From Nematostella vectensis (Eukaryota > Cnidaria > Anthozoa > Actiniaria > Edwardsiidae), in NCBI RefSeq assembly GCF_932526225.1, contig NC_064034.1:10800887-10864886 (forward strand): DNA of 64,000 nucleotides. Reading direction: 5' to 3'. The position numbers were made by a program, and so were the translations under genes. The stretch's first letter is position 1, and every line of letters begins with the position of its first letter. Positions 12,301 through 24,300 of this stretch are shown in pieces. The notes beneath the pieces were generated by a model that saw nothing but the letters and a program-made list of their open reading frames with translations, was not told the origin of the DNA and searched no databases.

Positions 12301-15300
12301 GTTTTTGTATTGGCAAGGTATGTGTTTTTGTATTGGCAAGGTATGTATTTTGTATTGGCAAGGTATGTGTTTTTGTGTTGGCAAGGTATGTGTTTTTGTA
12401 TTGGCAAGGTATGTGTTTTTGTATTGGCAATGTAGGTGTTTTTGTGTTGGCAAGGTATGTGTTTTTGTGTTGGCAAGGTATGCGTTTTTGTATTGGCAAG
12501 GTATGTATTTTGTATTGGCAAGGTATGTGTTTTTGTGTTGGCAATGTATGTGTTTTTGTGTTGGCAATGGAATGTGTTTTTGTATTGGCAATGTAGGTGT
12601 TTTTGTGTTGGCATAGGTATGTGTTTTTGTATTGGCAATGTAGGTGTTTTTGTGTTGGCATAGGTATGTGTTTTTGTATTGGCAAGGTATGTGTTTTTGT
12701 GTTGGCAAGGTATGTGTTTTTGTATTGGCAAGGTATGTGTTTTTGTATTGGCAATGTAGGTGTTTTTGTGTTGGCATAGGTATGTGTTTTTGTATTGGCA
12801 ATGTAGGTGTTTTTGTGTTGGCATGATGTGTTAACAAACCCATGAAGGATCTTGTTCATTGAGTGTTTCTTTTTAAAGGACATTGCTGTTTTTGATAGAA
12901 TTTCACAGGAAACAGTGACCAAAACATGGTTAAAAAGCACAGCTTTGCGCACATGACCTCGGTACGATTTATCCGCTTTTATCCCGACACTTACCACACA
13001 ATGAAGCAGATGAGAGTTGAATTATACGGCGTTCCACAAGGTATTGTTCTCGTTTCTTCTTTTAGCGATAACTTTAGTGACGTTTGTCTTTAACACCATC
13101 CATTAAGCATTAGCTGACAATAATGAAGAATAATCACTTGCGTGCAAATTCATCCTTGGTGTTTCCTCTTATGGAAATACCATTTATCCAACAATCCTTC
13201 CTTGTTCAGCCGTGGTGTTATTCGGTTATATGATTTCTCGGCCAATAAAACAGAAACATTCTTGATTTTTAATTTGTTTTATCTCTTTAGGACCATGGCG
13301 CCCACTGGGGATTGAGAACGGTCGAATCCCTGATGATCAAATGTTAGCTTCATTTCATACGGATAATAAACACAACGCCACGCATGGGCGACTTTATGCT
13401 GAGTCAGCATGGTGCAACAACGCTTCTGCTAGCTCTAATCTGGATATCGATCTTAGGCAGACAAGGACTGTTACCGGGGTAGCGACCCAGGGACTGGGGT
13501 CAGAACCAAGCTGGTTACCAGCAAAGTACGAGCTCTGGTTTAGCTTCACGGGAGACGAATATAATCCATACCCGGTAAGACCTGCTCCCTGATGCAAGAT
13601 ATTGCATACGTCTCCATGGTTAGTAATGTTTTTTTTCCCATTGAAATCAAGACCCTCACCAGTTACTCCTTTTATTCTAGGTATCTTTTCAAGGAAACAC
13701 ATTGCCTTTTCGTGTTCGTGTAAACTGGTTTTTGAAGCCGATAGGCGCCCGCTATGTTCGTTTCCGGCCAGTTACTACTAACAACAAAGCATGCGTAAGA
13801 ATTGAGGTGTACGGCAGTGAGGAAGGTATTTATGCATCCAATCAACAGTTTGGTGCTTTTTTTATAAAGACCCGAAACTCCGGTCACCCTGCCTTTTTTG
13901 GCTTACCACCAAGTTAGTATGCTTAATAGTTGATTAATGCTTGATTTGCCTCTACAGTTGCGTCTCCAGAAATCACAAATCTAACACTCAGCGGTAACCT
14001 AACTACTACCGCGGGCTCAAGAGCTGTTGCCACGTGTACGGCGCGTGGGGAACCATTGATTGCGATCCAATGGTTCATACTTGATAAAGTATTCGAAGGG
14101 AATGACAGCAACACCAAGGGGACCATAACGTCATCGCGAATGATTCGCTACACCAGCGCTGAACAAGTGTATAAAAGCTACGAATGCGCAAACACGGGGA
14201 TGAGATCGCGACGCATGCGCTGTCATGCCTTGGTCACGTGCAATGCGTATTATAAGATTCCCATAAGCGCTGGTGCAGATCGAAGAAATACCGTTGTTTT
14301 TATTGATTTAAGTAAGTGGTCACACGAAAGGTTTTATAAATATTTTTCAGTTTTCCACTTGAGCTCGTTTACCAAGTAACGACACGATTATCTTTAGACA
14401 CCATAACCCCGCGTCCCTGATGTGATATGCCGCATTTACCACATCCTAATTCTTGCGAATTCATCTACTAGTGTTCATACACACTTTTATTTGTGTACAT
14501 TTTTTTTATAATTTTCGTCTTTCCCCTTGTCCAAAGTGTTTAAAAGGTTCTAAGCATTTTGCATCCCCTTCACAGGTCTCCCGTCAGTACCTACCGAACT
14601 TAACGTGACGTACACGCGCTCCACGTCCTTAAACATGACCTGGGCCGCGCCTGAGCCTGGTGACGGGTCTATCCGTAATTACACCGTGCGCTATAGCGTG
14701 GCGGGTAATACTAGTCACGTGACTGTGGCGCACATACCGAGAGCCTCGAAACAGACCGCGCAGTTGACACGACTTAAAGTGTTTGCTCGTTACACAATCA
14801 GCGTACAAGCCTTAAGTTCTATTGGACCGGGATGGTGGAGTAACGAGCTGAATATTCGCACATATCGTGAGTATTTACGCGCGCTTTTGTTCCAATTGCT
14901 GTAAATATTGATGCGTGCATTGTTTGCTCTTACTGTGGGTGTATATGTGTGTGCTTATTGCACCTGTTGTGAGTATTTACACGTTAGTATTTTGGCGTTT
15001 TCTGTGGATGAATACGTGCGCGTTTATTGCACCTGTTGTGAGTATATACACGTTAGTATTTTGGCGTTTTCTGTGGGTGAATACGTGCGCGTTTATTGCA
15101 CCTGTTGTGAGTATTTACACGTTAGTATTTTGGCGTTTTCTGTGGGTGAATACGTGCGCGTTTATTGCACCTGTTGTGAGTATTTACACGTTAGTATTTT
15201 GGCGTTTCTGTGGGTTAATACGTGCGCGTTTATTGCACCTGCTGTGAGTATTTACACGTTAGTATTTTGGCGTTTTCTGTGGGTGAATACGTGCGCGTTT

Positions 15301-18300
15301 ATTGCACTTGTGAGTATTTACACGTTAGTATTTTGGCGTTTCTGTGGGTGAATAGGTGCGCGTTTATTGCACATGTTGTGAGTATTTACACGTTAGTATT
15401 TTGGCGTTTTCTGTGGGTGAATACATGCGCGTTTATTGCAACTGTTGTGAGTATTTACACGTTAGTATTTTGGCGTTTCTGTGGGTGAATACGTGCGGGT
15501 TTATTGCACCTGTTGTGAGTATTTACACGTTAGTATTTTGGCGTTTTCTGTGGGTGAATACGTGCGCGTTTGTTGCACCTGTTGTGAGTATTTACACGTT
15601 AGTATTTTGGCGTTTTCTGTAAGTGAATACGTGCGCGTTTGTTGCACCTGTTGTGAGTATTTACACGTTAGTATTTTGACGTTTCTGTGGGTGAATACGT
15701 GCGCGTTTATTGCACCTGATGTGAGTATTTACACGTTAGTATTTTGACGTTTCTGTGGGTGAATACGTGCGCGTTTATTGCACCTGTTGTGAGTATTTAC
15801 ACGTTGGTATTTTGGCGTTTTCTGTGGGTGAATACGTGCGCGTTTATTGCACCTGTTGTGAGTATTTACACGTAAGTATTTTGGCGTTTTCTGTGGGTGA
15901 ATACGTGCGGGTTTATTGCACCTGTTGTGAGTATTTACACGTTAGTATTTTGGCGTTTTCTGTGGGTGAATACGTGCGCGTTTGTTGCACCTGTTGTGAG
16001 TATTTACACGTTAGTATTTTGGCGTTTTCTGTAAGTGAATACGTGCGCGTTTGTTGCACCTGTTGTGAGTATTTACACGTTAGTATTTTAGCGTTTTTTG
16101 TGGGTGAATACGTGCGCGTTTATTGCACCTGCTGTGAGTATTTACACGTTAGTATTTTGGCGTTTTCTGTGGGTGAATACGTGCGGGTTTATTGCACCTG
16201 TTGTGAGTATTTACACGTTAGTATTTTGGCGTTTTCTGTGGGTGAATACGTGCGCGTTTGTTGCACCTGTTGTGAGTATTTACACGTTAGTATTTTGGCG
16301 TTTTTTGTGGGTGAATACGTGCGCGTTTATTGCACCTGCTGTGAGTATTTACACGTTAGTATTTTGGCGTTTTCTGTGGGTGAATACGTGCGCGTTTATT
16401 GCACTTGTTGTGAGTATTTACACGTTAGTATTTTGGCGTTTCTGTGGGTGAATACGTGCGCGTTTATTGCACCTGTTGTGAGTATTTACACGTTAGTATT
16501 TTGGCGTTTTCTGTGGGTGAATACGTGCGCGTTTATTGCACCTGTTGTGAGTATATACACGTTAGTATTTTGGCGTTTTCTGTGGGTGAATACGTGCGCG
16601 TTTATTGCACCTGTTGTGAGTATTTACACGTAAGTATTTTGGCGTTTCTGTGGGTGAATACTTGCGCGTTTATTGCACATGTTGTGAGTATTTACACGTT
16701 AGTATTTTGGCGTTTCAGTGGGTGAATACGTGCTCGTTTATTGCACCTGTTGTGAGTATTTACACGTTAGTATTTTGGCGTTTTCTGTGGGTGAATACGT
16801 GCGCGTTTATTGCACCTGTTGTGAGTATTTACACGTAAGTATTTTGGCGTTTTCTGTGGGTGAATACGTGCGGGTTTATTGCACCTGTTGTGAGTATTTA
16901 CACGTTAGTATTTTGGCGTTTTCTGTGGGTGAATACATGCGCTTTTATTGCAACTGTTGTGGGTATTTACACGTTAGTATTTTGGCGTTTCTGTGGGTGA
17001 ATACGTGCGCGTTTATTGCACCTGTTGTGAGTATTTACACGTTAGTATTTTGACGTTTCTGTGGGTGAATACGTGCGCGTTTATTGCACCTGTTGTGAGT
17101 ATTTACACGTTAGTATTTTGACGTTTCTGTGGGTGAATACGTGCGCGTTTATTGCACCTGTTGTGAGTATTTACACGTTAGTATTTTGGCGTTTTCTGTG
17201 GGTGAATACGTGCGCGTTTATTGCACCTGTTGTGAGTATTTACACGTAAGTATTTTGGCGTTTTCTGTGGGTGAATACGTGCGGGTTTATTGCACCTGTT
17301 GTTAGTATTTACACGTTAGTATTTTGGCGTTTTCTGTGGGTGAATACGTGCGCGTTTGTTACACCTGTTGTGAGTATTTACACGTTAGTATTTTGGCGTT
17401 TTTTGTGGGTGAATACGTGCGCGTTTATTGCACCTGCTGTGAGTATTTACACGTTAGTATTTTGGCGTTTTCTGTGGGTGAATACGTGCGCGTTTATTGC
17501 ACTTGTTGTGAGTATTTACACGTTAGTATTTTGGCGTTTTCTGTAAGTGAATACGTGCGCGTTTGTTGCACCTGTTGTGAGTATTTACACGTTAGTATTT
17601 TGACGTTTCTGTGGGTGAATACGTGCGCGTTTATTGCACCTGTTGTGAGTATTTACACGTTAGTATTTTGACGTTTCTGTGGGTGAATACGTGCGCGTTT
17701 ATTGCACCTGTTGTGAGTATTTACACGTTGGTATTTTGGCGTTTTCTGTGGGTGAATACGTGCGCGTTTATTGCACCTGTTGTGAGTATTTACACGTAAG
17801 TATTTTGGCGTTTTCTGTGGGTGAATACGTGCGGGTTTATTGCACCTGTTGTGAGTATTTACACGTTAGTATTTTGGCGTTTTCTGTGGGTGAATACGTG
17901 CGCGTTTGTTGCACCTGTTGTGAGTATTTACACGTTAGTATTTTGGCGTTTTCTGTAAGTGAATACGTGCGCGTTTGTTGCACCTGTTGTGAGTATTTAC
18001 ACGTTAGTATTTTGGCGTTTTTTGTGGGTGAATACGTGCGCGTTTATTGCACCTGCTGTGAGTATTTACACGTTAGTATTTTGGCGTTTTCTGTGGGTGA
18101 ATACGTGCGGGTTTATTGCACCTGTTGTGAGTATTTACACGTTAGTATTTTGGCGTTTTCTGTGGGTGAATACGTGCGCGTTTGTTGCACCTGTTGTGAG
18201 TATTTACACGTTAGTATTTTGGCGTTTTTTGTGGGTGAATACGTGCGCGTTTATTGCACCTGCTGTGAGTATTTACACGTTAGTATTTTGGCGTTTTCTG

Positions 18301-21300
18301 TGGGTGAATACGTGCGCGTTTATTGCACTTGTTGTGAGTATTTACACGTTAGTATTTTGGCGTTTCTGTGGGTGAATACGTGCGCGTTTATTGCACCTGT
18401 TGTGAGTATTTACACGTTAGTATTTTGGCGTTTTCTGTGGGTGAATACGTGCGCGTTTATTGCACCTGTTGTGAGTATATACACGTTAGTATTTTGGCGT
18501 TTTCTGTGGGTGAATACGTGCGCGTTTATTGCACCTGTTGTGAGTATTTACACGTAAGTATTTTGGCGTTTCTGTGGGTGAATACTTGCGCGTTTATTGC
18601 ACATGTTGTGAGTATTTACACGTTAGTATTTTGGCGTTTCAGTGGGTGAATACGTGCTCGTTTATTGCACCTGTTGTGAGTATTTACACGTTAGTATTTT
18701 GGCGTTTTCTGTGGGTGAATACGTGCGCGTTTATTGCACCTGTTGTGAGTATTTACACGTAAGTATTTTGGCGTTTTCTGTGGGTGAATACGTGCGGGTT
18801 TATTGCACCTGTTGTGAGTATTTACACGTTAGTATTTTGGCGTTTTCTGTGGGTGAATACATGCGCTTTTATTGCAACTGTTGTGGGTATTTACACGTTA
18901 GTATTTTGGCGTTTCTGTGGGTGAATACGTGCGCGTTTATTGCACCTGTTGTGAGTATTTACACGTTAGTATTTTGACGTTTCTGTGGGTGAATACGTGC
19001 GCGTTTATTGCACCTGTTGTGAGTATTTACACGTTAGTATTTTGGCGTTTTCTGTGGGTGAATACGTGCGCGTTTATTGCACCTGTTGTGAGTATTTACA
19101 CGTTAGTATTTTGACGTTTCTGTGGGTGAATACGTGCGCGTTTATTGCACCTGTTGTGAGTATTTACACGTTAGTATTTTGGCGTTTTCTGTGGGTGAAT
19201 ACGTGCGCGTTTATTGCACCTGTTGTGAGTATTTACACGTTAGTATTTTGACGTTTCTGTGGGTGAATACGTGCGCGTTTATTGCACCTGTTGTGAGTAT
19301 TTACACGTTAGTATTTTGACGTTTCTGTGGGTGAATACGTGCGCGTTTATTGCACCTGTTGTGAGTATTTACACGTTAGTATTTTGGCGTTTTCTGTGGG
19401 TGAATACGTGCGCGTTTATTGCACCTGTTGTGAGTATTTACACGTAAGTATTTTGGCGTTTTCTGTGGGTGAATACGTGCGGGTTTATTGCACCTGTTGT
19501 TAGTATTTACACGTTAGTATTTTGGCGTTTTCTGTGGGTGAATACGTGCGCGTTTGTTACACCTGTTGTGAGTATTTACACGTTAGTATTTTGGCGTTTT
19601 TTGTGGGTGAATACGTGCGTGTTTATTGCACCTGCTGTGAGTATTTACACGTTAGTATTTTGGCGTTTTCTGTGGGTGAATACGTGCGCGTTTATTGCAC
19701 TTGTTGTGAGTATTTACACGTTAGTATTTTGGCGTTTCTGTGGGTGAATACGTGCGCGTTTATTGCACCTGTTGTGAGTATTTACACGTTAGTATTTTGG
19801 CGTTTTCTGTGTGTGAATACGTGCGCGTTTATTGCACCTGCTGTGAGTATTTACACGTTAGTATTTTGGCGTTTTTTGTGGGTGAATACGTGCGCGTTTA
19901 TTGCACTTGTTGTGAGTATTTACACGTTAGTATTTTGGCGTTTCTGTGGGTGAATACGTGCGCGTTCATTGCACCTGTTGTGAGTATTTACACGTTAGTA
20001 TTTTGGCGTTTTCTGTGGGTGAATACGTGCGCGTTTATTGCACCTGTTGTGAGTATTTACACGTTAGTATTTTGGCGTTTTCTGTGGGTGAGTACGTGCG
20101 GGTTTATTGCACCTGTTGTGAGTATTTACACGTTAGTATTTTGGCGTTTTCTGTGCGTGAATACGTGCTCGTTTATTGCACCTGTTGTGAGTATTTACAC
20201 GTTAGTATTTTGGCGTTTTCTGTGGGTGAATACGTGCGCGTTTATTGCACCTGTTGTGAGTATTTACACGTTAGTATTTTGGCGTTTCTGTGGGTGAATA
20301 CGTGCGCGTTTATTGCACCTGTTGTGAGTATTTATACGTTAGTATTTTGGCGTTTTCTGTGGGTGAATACGTGCGCGTTTATTGCACCTGTTGTGAGTAT
20401 TTACACGTTAGTATTTTGGCGTTTTCTGTGGGTGAATACGTGCACGTTTATTGCACCTGTTGTGAGTATTTACACGTTAGTATTTTGGCGTTTTCTGTGG
20501 GTGAGTACGTGCGGGTTTATTGCACCTGTTGTGAGTATTTACACGTTAGTATTTTGGCGTTTCTGTGCGTGAATACGTGCGCGTTTATTGCACCTGTTGT
20601 GAGTATTTACGTGCTCTTATTTACCTTTCTGTAAGTGATTATGTGCGGTTAGGGAATTGGTGGCTTGAAACCCTTAGAAGCACTCTCACATTCACATACT
20701 ATCTATATGAATGCACATAATATTTCCATACAATTTTACCATGATAAGGTTGTGTGGCACGCGCGTCATTGGATTCTCCAGCCGATCGTTACTACAGCCT
20801 TTTATGATTATCACTTTTTACTAGTATTCCCAACGTCTTTAATATAAAGGAGGTAAATAAATATATAATGTCATTCTAATGCTTTTTTCCCTGCACTTTT
20901 GGCGTTTAGTGCCAGCGAGTGTCTCTGTCCTAAAGCAGCGCTACATTCTTCGGCTCGGACTCACCGGAGTCAGATTACGGTGCTATGGCCAGGGGTTCCC
21001 TGTGCCTAAGATGAGCTGGTCAAAGGACGGTTCCGCTGTTGCCCCTGACAGATATCAGAATACCGAAGTTTCGGAGACCAATATCAGCAGTGTGTTTGAA
21101 TTCTCATCTGGCACTACATACGCGGACGCTGGTAACTACACTTGTCACGCAGTGAACAATGCCGATGATAAAGGGACAGTCAGCGCGGTCATACAAGTGC
21201 TGTGTAAGTTTTAGTGACGCAACAGTATATCGTGATGGGAAACTTTATAAATGACAAACTACAGTTAAACCTTTATATAACGAACTTAAATTAACAAAGA

Positions 21301-24300
21301 CTAAGTCATTAGCACAGTGAAACCTCCATATAACTGACTTTCATTTAACAAAAGGCAATCGCTAGTTCAGTAAAACCTCTAAATAACGGACTTTTATTTA
21401 ACAAAAGGCAGTCATTAGTACAGTAAAACCTCTTATCAAAGGCATAGTCATTAGTACAGTGAAACCCTCATATTACGGACTCCCTATAGTAATTTCAAAT
21501 TCTTCAGTCTAACTGTTCAAAGAGAACACAAAATGGAAACATTTTTAGTCTCGAGGGTGTCGGCTGTATGTAGGTTCCATTCCCTAACCTAAAACATTGG
21601 AAGACGCCATTTAAGGCGCGCCATCTTATTTGCTAGCCAGTGAGGTTTTTGCATTCTTATCTTTATATTTTCGATGTTCGTAAATGTAGATAACGAATCG
21701 CATAAATTTACTAATTAATTGTGATAAGGCCTAAATCTAAAAAAGAGAAACCTAAACAAAAATAACTTTGTGTTTTTTTTCTTCGTTACAGTCGAACCAG
21801 AGTTTACCCGTCATCCAAGAAGCCAAACAATCAAACAGGGAAATCATGTGACGTTTGGCTGCGCTGCATCCGGGAGACCGCAGCCTCGAATTACGTGGTT
21901 ATACAATGGCGGCGATGCTCTACCACAGGGCTCCCACCAGCTGTCTAATGGCAGTCTGAATGTCGCTGCTGTGTATAATAACGTGTCGTATGAAGGACTG
22001 TACACGTGTTTGGCGAGCAGTGAGGCAGGCATGGCGCAGGCAAACGCTTCTCTCATAGTAGATGGTGAGTCTAAGGTTATGATGGTTATTTCATTGTTAT
22101 TTTGTGATCGTCAAATTAAGGAAGAATAGTCAGCCCTGGTGTACCCTTGTGCTATTAGTGTGTACACGGCGCTTTGACCTACGTGAAGTCCGTAATCCAC
22201 CTCTTATTACGACATAGGTATATTTCATTTCCGTTATAGTTCATCATTTGTTTGCCGGGATAAAATTCTCAATAATATTCAAGATTTAATAAATAAGTAA
22301 ATTAAGCAACATAACTATATAAGTGCGTGTATACATCTCGGTTATTTTCGATAGTGGAAAAATTAAAAATTATAACACGAAAGTAATCATTATAGTAGAC
22401 TTCTATCGAAATGACTCCAGATGATATTGGTTTATTTGCCGTGCTAAGTAAGTAGCAAACTAAAAAATCATAGATGTTCCATTTAAAGATGGTTAGCGCT
22501 AATCCGGAACCTCGGGTGACTACCTCGGGCTAATGGAACAAAAGTGCCTAGAAAGCCTAAAACAAGAAAGCAATACTAATGATGAACCGTAAGCTATAGC
22601 ATGACTTTGTTGGACATGGCGAAAATGAAACAGCCCAAGCGGATTATAGTGGTTAAAATTGTCACTTGCGTTTGCATTCCAAAAGTAATTTGCCACACTA
22701 CGAACCCCTGTAATGTCCATTTTTCTGTCTCTTGTCTCTTCATGTTATTGATGTTTGTTTTTGTTCGATCTCCAAGTTCCTCCTTCCGTTCTCTCCTTAC
22801 GCGGGGATTCGACCGTCATCCTCGAGCAAACGATAAACTTGACGTGTGTGGTCAGAGGTGACCCCATTCCAGCAGTCTATTGGAAGAAAGACGGGCAAAT
22901 AATCACAACAGCCACTCTGTCCGGGAATAATCGGACGCTAATAACACAGGCATCCCGAGTTGCCTATGAAGGCCGTTACGCGTGTTTCGCGACGAATAGA
23001 GCTGGGAATGACTCCAAGTCCATTCTGATAACAGTCACAGGTAAATATCGTTTGATTGAAACTTTTGCCAAAAATATTAAGATTCATGTATTTTCATTTA
23101 TGTATTAAATACTCTGTACGTTTCAGTTCCTCCTAAAGTGTATGTCGCGGAAACCGTTGCGATATTTTCTCGTGGTGACGTTAACAGAACCCTCCACTGC
23201 CATGGCAACGGCAAGCCTCCACCTCGCGTGACATGGTCCAAAGTGGGCGGGGCTTCTATTCCGTTCGTGCAGAGCTTGTCAGTGAACGATAATTTTAGAG
23301 TAGTCCAGATACAGGACAACAGAACGACGTCAGTGTTACAGAACGTGACGGGAATCCTGTATCTACGTACGGCCGGTATTACGTATAAAGAGGCTGGGAA
23401 CTACACGTGCGTAGCCGAAAATGGGATAGGGATCGGATCTGTTTCAAGCACAATTGAAGTAATATGTGAGTAACCATGTTGTTGATAATGATGATGACGA
23501 GAGTGGATGACGACGATGATTATTATGGTGATAATGATGATAATGATGATGGTTGCGGTGTAAGTATTTGGTGGTCATGACGGGGATCGATAATGATGAT
23601 GATGAAATTAAATGATTTTTATGATGGTTTTTTTGTGGAGGGCTGGTGATTGTGATCATTGTTGCAACAGCAATCAGATGCATAATAGACAAAAACCGAA
23701 CATGAAAATGCAACGCTTAAACGCGACACTTAGAGGAGCCACTAATGCCAAAGAAATGGCAATCTCACTACGAAACGCTTAAAAGATGTCACACTTGCGG
23801 TCAACTAGAGTCTGTCAGTTAAATCGGCGGGAGAATGTTAAGAACTATTTTTATTTCCTCGTAATAATATTGGTGATAACCCAATAATTCTGATGAGATG
23901 ATTGTGTTCATGTTGATGGTAATCACCAAATTAGCTGCAACATCGCACAAGGATCACTCAAATTGTACCTATTTTTCACTAGTTAAGCCTGAGTGCGCCG
24001 TGGAACCAATAAGCGGAGACACCGTCGTAGGGAAGAACTTCACCTTTACCTGCCGTGTAGAAGGCATCCCCAAGCCTGACATCAAGTGGAAATATAACGG
24101 GGGGCCTCTCAACTTGGCGCATTCTACCATCAACAACACCCTCGTGGTATTTAATGTGCAGAATACGGATCGATACGAAGGAAGTTACGAATGCGAAGCT
24201 TCAAGTCGTGCCGGGAATGCATCGAGTTCTGCTTCGCTTACTGTTTATGGTGAGTGCGTGTTATTGATATTTATTCTTTCATAAGAATAAGTCAATGACG

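Noticed and set aside
11696-12997. Several 100-290 residue ORFs on both strands
   Set aside because: All are translations of the 23-bp splice-site array in different frames; no start context or known domain.
14908-20634. Apparent Cys-rich repeat proteins ([11 protein letters not shown]) up to 292 residues
   Set aside because: Products of the 69-bp unit; frames switch wherever a 68-bp unit occurs.
23444-23713. Minus-strand His-rich ORF
   Set aside because: Antisense of a GAT-rich low-complexity stretch in an intron.
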